From Flavobacterium psychraerolatum (GTDB lineage Bacteria; Bacteroidota; Bacteroidia; Flavobacteriales; Flavobacteriaceae): DNA of 64,000 nt. A model generated the notes under the pieces. It saw nothing but the letters and a program-made list of their open reading frames with translations, was not told where the DNA came from and ran no database searches. Shown here piece after piece: positions 1 through 9,355 of this stretch. The position numbers and the translations under genes were made by a program. The stretch lies in the NCBI RefSeq assembly GCF_025960985.1, contig NZ_JAOQMX010000001.1, positions 1 to 64,000 on the forward strand. The letters are read 5' to 3'. Position 1 is the first letter of the stretch. Every line of letters starts with the position of its first letter.

Positions 1-155
1 TGTATGTCCATTTACTCTTTGAAAATCCATATCTCAAAAGTACATTTTTAGAAGCTAAAAGCGAAATGCACTAAAGTACATAGTTTTAACTATTTATGGG
101 ACCAATAAATCCCAATAAACTTCACTTTTCTGTGTTACAAATAAATCTCTAAAGT
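1..155. other. Left-edge intergenic stretch
   Basis: AT-rich sequence downstream of the last visible polysaccharide gene. I see no open reading frame of useful length, no convincing hairpin followed by a T-run, and no RNA gene. Because the neighbouring gene ends here on the minus strand, the cluster may continue to the left. Confidence 0.5.
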
Positions 156-1163
156 CTAATTTAATAAGTCAGAATCTTCTTTTTCTAACCTATTATATAT
201 CTTTTTCACATCCTGTGATGCTTTCTTTTTTAGAATCAAATTAGCGTCCTCTGTGTAAACGAATATCGTATCTCTTACTCCCACAAAGGCAGTATAATTT
301 GATGTCCCAATAGACATATTTCCATTCTCATCAATAGGATGCCCTTTCGCAACTAAATAGTCATAAACAGATTCAAAAGAACCTAAATCTGACCACACAA
401 AATCAGAGGAAACAACCTTTATCTTTTTGCTACGCTCCATCACTGCATAATCAACACTGATTGATGGTATATCCATAGATAAATCTAAGTCTAATTCTCC
501 ATCAATATTTCTTTCCCATGCAATTTTCGATTTCTCATAAACATCTGGTTGAAATGCCTTCAATTCTTCTAAGAATACACTCGCTTTGAAACAAAACATA
601 CCGCTATTCCATAAAAAATTACCTTTAGCAATAAAATTCATTGCAGTTATCTCGTTCGGCTTTTCTCTAAAAGAAATTACATTATCCCCTTTTCTCTCGA
701 TATAGCCGTACCCGGTTTCAGGTTTTGTTGGCTGAATACCAAAAGTAACAATAAACCCATTTGTAGCCTTATCAATAGCTTCATCCATAGCAGACTTATA
801 CGCATCCATTGAATCAATAATATGATCTGATGGAGTTATGATTAAAATATCTTCTGGCTCAGATGCAAAGGCAGCAAATGCTATTGCTGCAGCTGTATTT
901 CTAGGAGTTGACTCAACTATATTAATGTAAGGAAGATTTGACTTCTCCATTACTTTTTTACTTAAATGAGAATTATCGATATTTCCTACCACCATAATTT
1001 TGTCAGCAACTGCACGATTTCTTTCAACAGTTAATTCAAACAATGATCTACCTTCAAATAGAGATAAATACTGTTTAGGCATACTCTTACGAGACAATGG
1101 CCATAAGCGACTTCCGATTCCTCCCGTTAGAACCACATGAGTAATTGATCTTTTATTTTCCAT
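156..1163 (-). CDS. manC: Mannose-1-phosphate guanylyltransferase (GDP-mannose pyrophosphorylase)
   Basis: Makes GDP-mannose from mannose-1-phosphate and GTP in the cytoplasm, as a precursor for surface polysaccharide. At 335 residues it is the single-domain form: a nucleotidyltransferase fold without the C-terminal phosphomannose isomerase domain found in bifunctional ManC/AlgA. The N-terminal nucleotide-binding signature GGIGSRLWPLSRKSMPKQ (about residues 14-31) is clear. The internal motifs TPSDH, GYGYIE, FREKP and WNSGMF are also typical. It is the last gene of the visible minus-strand polysaccharide cluster, 49 bases after the sugar dehydrogenase, so it is probably co-transcribed. The family call is firm; the exact polymer is unknown. 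Confidence 0.93.
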   Translation of the reverse strand: MENKRSITHVVLTGGIGSRLWPLSRKSMPKQYLSLFEGRSLFELTVERNRAVADKIMVVGNIDNSHLSKKVMEKSNLPYINIVESTPRNTAAAIAFAAFASEPEDILIITPSDHIIDSMDAYKSAMDEAIDKATNGFIVTFGIQPTKPETGYGYIERKGDNVISFREKPNEITAMNFIAKGNFLWNSGMFCFKASVFLEELKAFQPDVYEKSKIAWERNIDGELDLDLSMDIPSISVDYAVMERSKKIKVVSSDFVWSDLGSFESVYDYLVAKGHPIDENGNMSIGTSNYTAFVGVRDTIFVYTEDANLILKKKASQDVKKIYNRLEKEDSDLLN

Positions 1164-1212
1164 AATAAATTGGTTTTAAATCTATATTTTTAAAATTATC
1201 TTTTTTGATTTC

Positions 1213-2520
1213 TTATAATCTTCCGTCAACACCTTGCTTCAAAACACCCTTTATGTCATAGACGATAGCTTGTGTATTTTTAAATCGCAACAAATCCATA
1301 CTAAGAAATTCTGTATGAGCTACTCCCAATACTACTGCATCGAACACGGCATTTGGAGCCTCATTCACCATGTTTAATTGGTACTCTTTTTTAACTTCTT
1401 CCGGTCTTGCTTGAGGATCAAAAATAGTAACATCGATACCGTATTCCTTTAATGAAAGAATTAAATCTACGATCTTAGTATTACGAACATCAGGGCAATT
1501 TTCTTTAAAAGTGATACCCAGCATCAAAAGCTTCGCTTGACCAACTGCAATGCCTCTTTTGATCATCAACTTTACAATTTGGGAAGCTACATATTCACCC
1601 ATACTATCATTAAGTCGTCTTCCTCCTAAAATAATTTCAGGATGATATCCGATTTCTTGTGCTTTTTGAGCTAAATAATAAGGGTCGACACCGATACAAT
1701 GGCCACCAACTAATCCTGGTTTGAAAGGCAGAAAATTCCATTTGGTCCCAGCCGCCTCAAGTACCTCATGAGTATCAATCTCCATCAAATTGAATATTTT
1801 GGCCAATTCATTTACAAAAGCAATATTAATATCTCGTTGTGAGTTCTCTATAACCTTGGCTGCTTCTGCTACTTTTATAGAAGGGGCTAAATAAGTTCCT
1901 GCCGTAATAACAGACAAATACAATTCATTCACTTTTTGCCCAATCTCAGGTGTTGAACCTGAGGTAACCTTAAGTATCTTATCTACGGTATGCTCTTTAT
2001 CTCCTGGATTAATACGCTCTGGTGAATAGCCTACAAAAAAATCAACATTAAATTGCAAACCAGACACTTTTTCCAATACAGGAACACACTCTTCCTCTGT
2101 CACTCCAGGATACACTGTTGATTCGTAAATTACAATATCTCCTTTTTTCAATACTTTACCCACTGTTTCCGAAGATTTATACAAAGGCGTCAAATCGGGA
2201 CGATTATTTTTATCAACTGGAGTGGGAACCGTTACAATATAATAATTACACTCTGCAATAGCACTCAAATCACTTGTACAATATAGACCTACCGGAATAT
2301 CATCAACTTGAGTTGAACAAGGGTTCTGATCCAACAATACCGCCTTTAGATCTTCGGACTCTATTTCAAGAGTACTATCTACTCCAGAATTAAGTTCATC
2401 AATACGAATTTGATTAATATCAAAGCCCACCACGGTATGTTTTGTAGCAAATAGTCGTGCCAAGGGCAACCCTACATATCCTAAACCTACAACTGCAATT
2501 TTTATATCTGAATTATTCAT
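1213..2520 (-). CDS. UDP-N-acetylhexosamine 6-dehydrogenase (TviB/WbpA-like nucleotide-sugar dehydrogenase)
   Basis: NAD-dependent four-electron oxidation of a UDP-HexNAc C6 hydroxyl to the uronic acid. The N-terminal Rossmann motif [10 protein letters not shown] (about residues 12-21) binds NAD. The catalytic cysteine lies in [19 protein letters not shown] (about residues 268-286), and a third UDP-binding domain ends the 435-residue chain. Sequence style fits the TviB/WbpA group, which acts on UDP-GlcNAc or UDP-GalNAc, better than UDP-glucose dehydrogenase. A TviC/WbpP-like 4-epimerase in the same cluster supports UDP-GalNAcA as the product, as in Vi-antigen synthesis. Substrate preference is inferred and cannot be read from the sequence with certainty. 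Confidence 0.88.
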   Translation of the reverse strand: MNNSDIKIAVVGLGYVGLPLARLFATKHTVVGFDINQIRIDELNSGVDSTLEIESEDLKAVLLDQNPCSTQVDDIPVGLYCTSDLSAIAECNYYIVTVPTPVDKNNRPDLTPLYKSSETVGKVLKKGDIVIYESTVYPGVTEEECVPVLEKVSGLQFNVDFFVGYSPERINPGDKEHTVDKILKVTSGSTPEIGQKVNELYLSVITAGTYLAPSIKVAEAAKVIENSQRDINIAFVNELAKIFNLMEIDTHEVLEAAGTKWNFLPFKPGLVGGHCIGVDPYYLAQKAQEIGYHPEIILGGRRLNDSMGEYVASQIVKLMIKRGIAVGQAKLLMLGITFKENCPDVRNTKIVDLILSLKEYGIDVTIFDPQARPEEVKKEYQLNMVNEAPNAVFDAVVLGVAHTEFLSMDLLRFKNTQAIVYDIKGVLKQGVDGRL

Positions 2521-2550
2521 ACGCTATTAACACAATCTTTATTTTAAAAA

Positions 2551-3597
2551 CTATTGGTATTGTTTCTCATAGTAAGAGGCATAAGCACCTGAAGTAACAC
2601 TTGCCAACCACTCTGAATTATTTAAATACCAATTTACAGTTTGCTCCAATCCTTGTTCGAATGTTACTGATGGAGACCAACCTAATTCACTATTAATTTT
2701 ATTAGCATCAATTGCATATCTCAAATCATGGCCTGGTCTATCTTTTACATAAGTAATCAATTCAGCCGATTCTCCTTGCTCACGGCCTAGCTTAGCATCC
2801 ATAATCCCACATAATAATCGCACCAAATCAATGTTTTTCCATTCATTAAATCCACCAATATTGTATGTTCCGTGATTTGTTCCTTCATGAAAAACTAAAT
2901 CTATTGCACGAGCATGATCCACTACAAATAACCAATCACGAGTATAGTTTCCATCTCCATAAACTGGCAATGGCTGTTTTTGAATAATATTATTAATAAA
3001 TAGTGGAATTAATTTTTCTGGAAAATGATTCGGTCCATAATTATTTGAACAGTTTGTTAATACATATGGCAAACCATAGGTTTCTCCATAGGCACGCACA
3101 AAATGATCCGAGCTCGCTTTAGAAGCTGAGTAAGGTGAATTTGGATCATAAGCTGTTGTTTCAGTAAAAAGTCCTTCTGCTCCTAAAGAACCATAAACTT
3201 CGTCTGTACTAATATGATAGAATCTTTTACCCTCAAAGTTACCCTTCCATAATTCACGCGCTGCATTCAACAAATTGACAGTACCTATAACGTTTGTCTT
3301 GACAAATGCCATTGGATCCTCGATGGAACGATCTACATGAGACTCTGCTGCTAAATGAACAACACCATCAAATTGATGCTTTTGAAATAATTCTTTTATA
3401 AATTGTTCATCAGCGATATCACCTTTAACAAAAGTATAGTTTGGTGAATTTTCAATATCTGTAATATTTTCTAAATTTCCCGCATAGGTCAATGCATCTA
3501 AATTGAAAATTTGATAATCACTATACTTTGTAACAAACAATCGAACAACATGAGATCCAATAAATCCAGCTCCACCAGTAATTAATATTTTTTTCAT
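2551..3597 (-). CDS. rfbB: dTDP-glucose 4,6-dehydratase
   Basis: Converts dTDP-glucose to dTDP-4-keto-6-deoxyglucose, the branch point to rhamnose and other deoxysugars. The extended SDR protein (348 residues, usual length) begins with the NAD motif GGAGFIGSHVV. It has the active-site segment STDEVYG followed by the YxxxK pair in YSASKASSDH, both hallmarks of RmlB/RfbB. RmlA, RmlC and RmlD are not in the window, so the final sugar is unknown. It sits 30 bases upstream of the dehydrogenase gene and 38 bases downstream of the UpxY-like gene, consistent with one operon. Confidence 0.94.
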   Translation of the reverse strand: MKKILITGGAGFIGSHVVRLFVTKYSDYQIFNLDALTYAGNLENITDIENSPNYTFVKGDIADEQFIKELFQKHQFDGVVHLAAESHVDRSIEDPMAFVKTNVIGTVNLLNAARELWKGNFEGKRFYHISTDEVYGSLGAEGLFTETTAYDPNSPYSASKASSDHFVRAYGETYGLPYVLTNCSNNYGPNHFPEKLIPLFINNIIQKQPLPVYGDGNYTRDWLFVVDHARAIDLVFHEGTNHGTYNIGGFNEWKNIDLVRLLCGIMDAKLGREQGESAELITYVKDRPGHDLRYAIDANKINSELGWSPSVTFEQGLEQTVNWYLNNSEWLASVTSGAYASYYEKQYQ

Positions 3598-3635
3598 TTA
3601 CTAAAACTTTATATTTTTTATTTATTTTAAACTAA

Positions 3636-4112
3636 TTATAAGTCCATTTTAAGTACACATCCCAAAGATTCTAAAACCAAAACACAATGATTTTTATTTA
3701 CCTCTTTGATAACCGCTTCTTGATTTGTAAAGGGACCTGTCTCTACTATTATTTTACTTCCTACATTATAACGTGACATCGTTATCTCACTAGCAGTCGG
3801 TTTTTCTAACCATTGTTTAATTGTATTAATCTCTATCTCTCGAACAATTGCAGGTTTCCCTAACCAAAAAAGGTAGCGAACAGCACCTGGAGATTGAAAC
3901 ACCAAATTACGCTCTACTTCCGTTAAATGAACAAAAACATAGGAATTAAACAACGGTACTTCTATTTTTTTCTTCCTATCTGACCATTGACTTTCTTTTA
4001 TTATCAAAGGACAATAACATTCAATTCCTATTTTCTCTAATTGTTCTGCTACCTTCTTCTCCCATTTTGGTTTTGTATACACTACAAACCAATTTTTCTC
4101 GTGCTTTGTCAT
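3636..4112 (-). CDS. UpxY-family transcription antiterminator (specialised NusG paralogue)
   Basis: A NusG-like elongation factor of the type that lets RNA polymerase read through long capsule operons in Bacteroidota. The 158-residue protein has an NGN domain (about residues 7-105) with the family hallmarks WFVVYTKPKWEKKVAEQL near the N-terminus and LFNSYVFVHL. A divergent KOW-like region follows (about 110-150). It is not the first gene of the cluster: wza, wzc and the epimerase are transcribed before it. However, a 246-base gap and a good TTG-N20-TAATTTTG promoter candidate lie just upstream, so it could head its own unit with rfbB, the dehydrogenase and manC. The target operon is inferred from position. 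Confidence 0.88.
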   Translation of the reverse strand: MTKHEKNWFVVYTKPKWEKKVAEQLEKIGIECYCPLIIKESQWSDRKKKIEVPLFNSYVFVHLTEVERNLVFQSPGAVRYLFWLGKPAIVREIEINTIKQWLEKPTASEITMSRYNVGSKIIVETGPFTNQEAVIKEVNKNHCVLVLESLGCVLKMDL

Positions 4113-4131
4113 GAAAACTAATTCAATTTTT

Positions 4132-4162
4132 CAAAATTAAAAACTATTTAATAATAAAACAA
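4132..4162 (-). promoter_or_regulatory. Candidate promoter for upxY and downstream sugar genes
   Basis: On the minus strand a TTG (4160-4162) is separated by 20 bases from TAATTTTG (4132-4139). This matches the Bacteroidota consensus TTG-N(17-23)-TAnnTTTG. It lies about 20 bases before the start codon of the UpxY-like gene, inside the largest gap of the polysaccharide cluster. Confidence 0.55.
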
Positions 4163-4358
4163 TAATATCCACTTTTCAACCTGAATCTATTACAAAAATC
4201 TAAATTCAATACTAACTTATAAATACTATACGTCTAACAATTTCACCCTATTGATCAAAAAAAGTTCTACATCTAAGTTATTATACTCCTACAAAATTTT
4301 ATTTCTGAATATCAAATATACATCATGCAGTTATTAAAATTCATTATAACCATTTTTT

Positions 4359-5345
4359 TTATTTCTTCAGATTTACCCAGTACCAATCTATTGCTTCTTG
4401 CAATCCTTGTTCCAACGAAAACTTTGGATTGTATTCTAAAAGTAATTTTGCTTTCTCAATACTAGCCAATGAATGCGGAATATCTCCCATTCTATTAGGA
4501 CCGTACTCTATTAACACATCAGCAATTCTAGAATCATACTTTGATAAATATTTCTTTAAATAATTTATCAAATTATTTAAAGTATTACGATCACCAAAAG
4601 CAGTATTATAAACTGTATTAACTGCTGATTTATTTGTAGCTGTAATGGCCAGTTCATTCATTTGGATCACATTATCGATATAGGTAAAATCACGTGAATA
4701 ATTACCATCTCCATTAATAATAGGGCTTTCTAAATTCATTAGCTGCATTACAAACTTGGGAATAACAGCTGCATAAGCACCATTGGGATCTTGCTTTCTT
4801 CCAAAAACATTAAAATATCTTAAACCTATCGTTTCTATTCCATAAGTTCGGGAAAAAATCTCAGCATAAAGCTCATTTACATATTTTGTAATAGCATAAG
4901 GAGAAAGTGGTTTACCGATTACATCCTCTACCTTTGGCAACCCCTCTGAATCACCATAAGTAGATGAACTAGCAGCATATACAAATCGTTTTACTTTTGC
5001 GTCACTAGAAGCTGTTAACATATTTAAAAAGCCTGATACATTGACGTCATTGGTTGTAATCGGGTCTTTTATGGAACGAGGAACAGACCCCAATGCTGCT
5101 TGATGTAAAACATAATCTACTCCCTCAACTGCATTACGGCAATCGTCAAGATTTCTAATATCACCTTCAATTAAACGGAAATTTTCATTTTGCACACAAG
5201 CAGCAAGATTGTGCCTATGTCCAGTAGCAAAATTATCCAAACAAATAACACTATATCCTTTTGATAAAAAATGCTCACACAAATTAGACCCAATAAAACC
5301 GGCTCCTCCCGTAATCAATACTTTTAGCTTTCTTTGTATTTCCAT
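4359..5345 (-). CDS. UDP-N-acetylglucosamine(-uronate) 4-epimerase, TviC/WbpP-like
   Basis: Extended short-chain dehydrogenase of 328 residues that epimerises C4 of a UDP-HexNAc or its uronic acid. Visible features are the NAD motif GGAGFIGSNLCEHFL near residue 13, the conserved LDNFATGHRHNL that is typical of the WbpP/TviC branch, and the active site SSSTYG followed by YAITKY. The segment GLRYFNVFGRKQDPNGAYAA is also characteristic of this subgroup. With the TviB-like dehydrogenase it would give UDP-GalNAcA. It follows wzc by 7 bases on the same strand. The alternative of an ordinary GalE is less likely from these motifs. Confidence 0.9.
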   Translation of the reverse strand: MEIQRKLKVLITGGAGFIGSNLCEHFLSKGYSVICLDNFATGHRHNLAACVQNENFRLIEGDIRNLDDCRNAVEGVDYVLHQAALGSVPRSIKDPITTNDVNVSGFLNMLTASSDAKVKRFVYAASSSTYGDSEGLPKVEDVIGKPLSPYAITKYVNELYAEIFSRTYGIETIGLRYFNVFGRKQDPNGAYAAVIPKFVMQLMNLESPIINGDGNYSRDFTYIDNVIQMNELAITATNKSAVNTVYNTAFGDRNTLNNLINYLKKYLSKYDSRIADVLIEYGPNRMGDIPHSLASIEKAKLLLEYNPKFSLEQGLQEAIDWYWVNLKK

Positions 5346-5352
5346 GTACTTA

Positions 5353-7812
5353 TTAGTTTTTCTTTTTAAAACTACTCCATCTACCTACTGTTTTTTGAAG
5401 AATGTTTTTCGGCTTTTCATCATCGTGATATCCATTTGAATAGGCTCCATAACCATATCCATAACCATATGCACTCCCATATTTAGCTTTATTTTCATAC
5501 CCATTAAAAACGATACTTACATTGCTTAGTTCTTTTCTATTTAATCTATTATTTAGCAAGGTAATCATTTCTTTTTTTGAAAAATTCTGTCTGACAATAT
5601 ACAACGTTACATCAACATATTGTGATAACTCCATAGCATCGGATACTAATCCAACCGGCGGAGTATCCAATATAATATAATCATACGTATTTTTTAATTC
5701 TATCATCAATTCTTTCATTCGTTCTGATAAAATCAATTCAGAAGGATTTGGAGGTATAGGCCCCGAAAGAATGACATCTAGATAAGGAATATGTGTTGGG
5801 GTAACAATATCTGCAACCTCACTTTGATTAATCAAATAATTCACAATTCCTACTTCATTAGACAATCCAAACTCATTAGCTAATTTTGGTTTTCTTAAAT
5901 CCAAACCAACAATTACTGTTTTTTTCTCACTTAATGCGAATACGGTTGCGATATTCAAAGAACAAAAAGTTTTTCCCTCTCCACTGATTGAGGAAGTAAC
6001 CATTACAGTCTTTGCGCCGTCAACATTTTGTTGTTTATATAAAAACTGCAATGATGACCGAATGGCTCTAAAAGATTCTGATAAAGCGGATTTTGGTCGG
6101 TCAAAAACAGCTAAGACTGAATTCTCGGGATTGACCCCAACCACTCCAATTAATGGGATTTTGGTTCTAGTTGTAATATCCTCTGTATTTTGAATCGAAT
6201 CATTAATAAAAAAAAGAATAAACACAAAAATTAAAGGAATCATAATCCCCATAAACAAAGCTAATACATAGTTCACAGAGGTTTTGGGTCCAATTAAACC
6301 ACCTCCAATATCCTTAGCTGGATCTATAAAATGAATATCTGATAAATTTGCTGCTTTAACAATATCAGCTTCACTTCTTTTCTGTAAAAAAGTACTATAT
6401 ATATTGTCACTCAAATCATATTTTCGTTTGATCTTGATCAATTCCTGTTGATCATCTGGCAATCTTTTGATAGTATTCTCTGTCTGATTAATTTTACTTG
6501 TAACTAATGTTAAGTCATACTGTATTGTCGTTTTGAGTGTAGCAATATTCTCTAACAATACATTTTTAACAGACTCCATTTGTATGTCAAAATCTCTGAA
6601 TATCTTATCACTCTTTACTGCATAAGCCATTTCTGATCGTTGTGTAGAAAGTACTATTAATTTAGAAATACTTGAAACTATATTTGGATCATCAATACCT
6701 GCAACCGATGGAGCTGGAAGCTTAGAATAATCTACACTATTTTTTAAATATGCCTTCAAAGAATTACAATAAGCCAACTTACGTATTAATTCATCTTTTT
6801 GAATATCAAAATCAGAAATTTTTTCAGAAAACTTCTCACCTCCCGCTTCAATATCGTAAATATTTTTATTTTTTCTAAATGTTTTTAATTGGTCACCAGT
6901 TTCCCTTAACTGAGATTCCATTGAAACAAGAGTACTATCAATAAAACTAATGGTATTTGTTGCAAATTGATTTTTTTCATCCAATTGTCTTTTTATCAAC
7001 ATTCTTACAGTTGCGTTTAAATACACAACCATTCTTGCTTTATTCGTCCCTTGCATTCCAAGAGTTAAAATTGAACTCCCTTTATCGTCAGCATTAATAC
7101 TTACTCCTCTATACCTAGATACTGAGCTGTCAAAATCATTGAACTTTACAAAATATTCATTTCCTATATAAAGTCCTGGATTGTCATTTATCTGTAATTT
7201 CCAATTAAGAAAAGGTAACGAAACCATCTCTCCTACTTTATATCTTTTAACAAAATCCCCTATAACAACTGAAGTATTACTATATGAATTGTTTGAATAA
7301 GTAATCATTCCTACATTATTCGAAGAAAATGGAATACGGATTTCGTATTCATTATCACTTACAAACTTAACAGCAATAAGAGTATTCACTATTTGACCCT
7401 TGTCTTTCTTTAAGACAACATGAAAAGGTATTGCGCCATATGCATCTTCGAGATTGTATTTTCCTTGAATTAAGTAATCAATATAAAATTGCAATTTATC
7501 AACTACTAATTCATTATGTGATCTCGATTTAAATATGGTGGAAATAGTACTTACTTGATCTGATATTCCTCCCCAATTAAAGACTAAACTAGTATTGGCA
7601 GTAAAAAGTGGATTGCTTTCTTCTTTTACAGAAATAAGTGTTTCCATTCCGTAAATTTTTTGTTTACGAATATTCACTTGATATGCAATTGTAAAAGTTA
7701 TAATCAAACTGATTAAAAACCATTTCCAATAGCTCAGTATTTTCATTAAAAACCCTTTAAAGTCAAAACTTACTTGGTTTTCAAAAATTGAAAAATCTTT
7801 TACATCTAACAT
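5353..7812 (-). CDS. wzc: Wzc-like polysaccharide co-polymerase and bacterial tyrosine autokinase
   Basis: Inner-membrane protein that controls chain length and export of a Wzy-type polysaccharide by cycles of tyrosine autophosphorylation. The 819-residue chain has an N-terminal Wzz domain with a first membrane segment near residues 30-46 and a long periplasmic coiled-coil region. A second membrane segment lies near 510-535, followed by a cytoplasmic BY-kinase domain. The kinase shows Walker A SSISGEGKTF (near 605), Walker A' VIVGLDLRKPKL and Walker B YIILDTPPVG. The C-terminus carries a tyrosine cluster (about residues 775-792) with repeated YG units, the expected autophosphorylation tail. 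It is 15 bases downstream of wza. No Wzb-type phosphatase is visible in the window. Confidence 0.95.
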   Translation of the reverse strand: MLDVKDFSIFENQVSFDFKGFLMKILSYWKWFLISLIITFTIAYQVNIRKQKIYGMETLISVKEESNPLFTANTSLVFNWGGISDQVSTISTIFKSRSHNELVVDKLQFYIDYLIQGKYNLEDAYGAIPFHVVLKKDKGQIVNTLIAVKFVSDNEYEIRIPFSSNNVGMITYSNNSYSNTSVVIGDFVKRYKVGEMVSLPFLNWKLQINDNPGLYIGNEYFVKFNDFDSSVSRYRGVSINADDKGSSILTLGMQGTNKARMVVYLNATVRMLIKRQLDEKNQFATNTISFIDSTLVSMESQLRETGDQLKTFRKNKNIYDIEAGGEKFSEKISDFDIQKDELIRKLAYCNSLKAYLKNSVDYSKLPAPSVAGIDDPNIVSSISKLIVLSTQRSEMAYAVKSDKIFRDFDIQMESVKNVLLENIATLKTTIQYDLTLVTSKINQTENTIKRLPDDQQELIKIKRKYDLSDNIYSTFLQKRSEADIVKAANLSDIHFIDPAKDIGGGLIGPKTSVNYVLALFMGIMIPLIFVFILFFINDSIQNTEDITTRTKIPLIGVVGVNPENSVLAVFDRPKSALSESFRAIRSSLQFLYKQQNVDGAKTVMVTSSISGEGKTFCSLNIATVFALSEKKTVIVGLDLRKPKLANEFGLSNEVGIVNYLINQSEVADIVTPTHIPYLDVILSGPIPPNPSELILSERMKELMIELKNTYDYIILDTPPVGLVSDAMELSQYVDVTLYIVRQNFSKKEMITLLNNRLNRKELSNVSIVFNGYENKAKYGSAYGYGYGYGAYSNGYHDDEKPKNILQKTVGRWSSFKKKN

Positions 7813-7827
7813 TCTTATCTCAAGCTT

Positions 7828-8613
7828 TTATTTGGTTAGTAGGAAGAACATCGTAGCTGCTAACGAAAACAGTGACACAAAAGTAGTTATAGACTCCAGC
7901 CCTGTTTTTCCAGTACCCCAAGTTTTTTGTTTCAATGGTTTTACAAAAATAAAATCATTCGGTTGCAAATAATAATAAGGAGATTTTATCACATTAATAT
8001 CAGTAAGATCCAAATCGTGTAATTGCACTCCTGTTGGCGATTGCCTCATAATAGTCACTGCTTTCCTATTACCAGTTAATGTTATGTCACCCGAATTAGC
8101 TATTGCTTCCAAGACGGTTACACGATTCTGAAATAAAAATTTTGTTCCTGCACTTCCAATTTCTCCAGTTATAGTATATTTAAATCCCGCTAATTTCACT
8201 GTAACAAAAAGATTCGCTTCCTTATTAAAATATTCTGCTAATAATTGTTTTTCAATCTTAACGCGGATTTCCTCTGTAGTATAACCAATAACATTTATTT
8301 CTCCCAAAACAGGAATTCTAATATTACCATGATCGTCTACTGTAAAACCATCAAAATACAATGCCGAAGGAGACTTACCTACCTCCCCATCTACTGTACT
8401 GAAAATTGAAACTAATTTTGGATCTATAGCCTTAATACTCAAACTTAAGACATCATTACTTTGCACTCTATATGGCTTTGAAGCAACAGCTGAAATAAAA
8501 AAATCCGAATTCGTACCTTCTTTATTTTGTAAATAATTTAAATCATGCGTTGAAATACAAGAAGTTAAAAACAGAGTAGCAATAGCTAATAAATAGAAAA
8601 AACACTTATTCAT
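7828..8613 (-). CDS. wza: Wza-like outer-membrane polysaccharide export lipoprotein
   Basis: Forms the outer-membrane exit channel for capsule or exopolysaccharide. The 261-residue protein begins with a lipoprotein signal peptide ending in the lipobox FLTSC (Cys19). It then has a Poly_export domain (about residues 50-145, with VQSNDVLSLSI) and a SLBB-type soluble ligand-binding repeat (about 147-225). A hydrophobic C-terminal segment (about 238-259) is usual for the shorter Bacteroidota forms. As first gene of the minus-strand cluster, with a TATATTTG box 18 bases upstream of the start, it probably heads the operon with wzc. Confidence 0.93.
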   Translation of the reverse strand: MNKCFFYLLAIATLFLTSCISTHDLNYLQNKEGTNSDFFISAVASKPYRVQSNDVLSLSIKAIDPKLVSIFSTVDGEVGKSPSALYFDGFTVDDHGNIRIPVLGEINVIGYTTEEIRVKIEKQLLAEYFNKEANLFVTVKLAGFKYTITGEIGSAGTKFLFQNRVTVLEAIANSGDITLTGNRKAVTIMRQSPTGVQLHDLDLTDINVIKSPYYYLQPNDFIFVKPLKQKTWGTGKTGLESITTFVSLFSLAATMFFLLTK

Positions 8614-8630
8614 TTCTTTATTTTTGACAA

Positions 8631-8638
8631 CAAATATA
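8631..8638 (-). promoter_or_regulatory. Candidate -7 promoter box of the polysaccharide operon
   Basis: The minus strand reads TATATTTG, an exact match to TAnnTTTG, about 18 bases upstream of the wza start. No clear TTG is seen at the -33 position, so confidence is moderate. Confidence 0.45.
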
Positions 8639-8683
8639 GCTTTTCATTTACTACATTTAAAGTTTGGTGGCTTTTTAAGGTCA

Positions 8684-9304
8684 TTAATTATTTTTGAATG
8701 ACTTATCAAAAGGAATTCTATGCAAAATACTTCTTCCTAAAGTTACTTCATCTGCGTATTCTAATTCATCTCCTACAGCGATTCCTCTTGCAATTGTAGA
8801 CATAACAACCGCACTACCAACAATTTGTTTGTAGATATAAAAATTCGTTGTATCTCCTTCCATTGTTGAACTCAATGCAAAAATGACTTCCAATACTTTA
8901 CCTGATTTTACTTTTTCAACAAGTGGACCAATCTTTAATTGACTTGGACCAACTCCTTCAATTGGAGAAATCTTACCCCCTAAAACATGATAAACCCCTC
9001 TGAATTGTCCCGTACCTTCAATAGCCATTACATCTCTAATATCCTCTACAACACAAATAATTTGATGATTTCTATTAGGATTCGCGCAAATTTCACAAAT
9101 TTCACTATCAGATATATTATGACAACTAATACAATATTTAATATCTGCTCTCATATTTGTCAAGGCTAGTGACAAAAAATCTGTCTGCTCTTTGGGTTGT
9201 TTCAATAAATGCAACACCAAACGCAATGCTGATCGTTTACCAATACCTGGCAATTGCGCAATTTCATTAACTGCTTTTTCTATTAACTTTGAAGAGAATT
9301 CCAT
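8684..9304 (-). CDS. recR: Recombination mediator protein RecR
   Basis: Acts with RecF and RecO to load RecA at single-stranded gaps. The 206-residue protein has the full family layout. A helix-hairpin-helix lies near residue 20 ([17 protein letters not shown]). A four-cysteine zinc finger follows near 57-72 (CISC then CEIC), and a Toprim domain starts at ICVVEDIRD with GVYHVLGG and GVGP. It lies 70 bases downstream (in transcription order) of no co-directional close partner: the CoA-binding gene ends 51 bases upstream of it, so the two may be co-transcribed. Confidence 0.96.
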   Translation of the reverse strand: MEFSSKLIEKAVNEIAQLPGIGKRSALRLVLHLLKQPKEQTDFLSLALTNMRADIKYCISCHNISDSEICEICANPNRNHQIICVVEDIRDVMAIEGTGQFRGVYHVLGGKISPIEGVGPSQLKIGPLVEKVKSGKVLEVIFALSSTMEGDTTNFYIYKQIVGSAVVMSTIARGIAVGDELEYADEVTLGRSILHRIPFDKSFKNN

Positions 9305-9325
9305 GGCTGAAAAAAGAAATAGGCC

Positions 9326-9344
9326 AAAAGAGATTACCTCTTTT
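9326..9344 (-). terminator. Weak hairpin between CoA-binding gene and recR
   Basis: AAAAGAG and CTCTTTT pair around a five-base loop. The stem is short and AT-rich and there is no separate T-run beyond the stem, so it may be an attenuator or not functional. Confidence 0.25.
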
Positions 9345-9355
9345 AACCTAAATAA

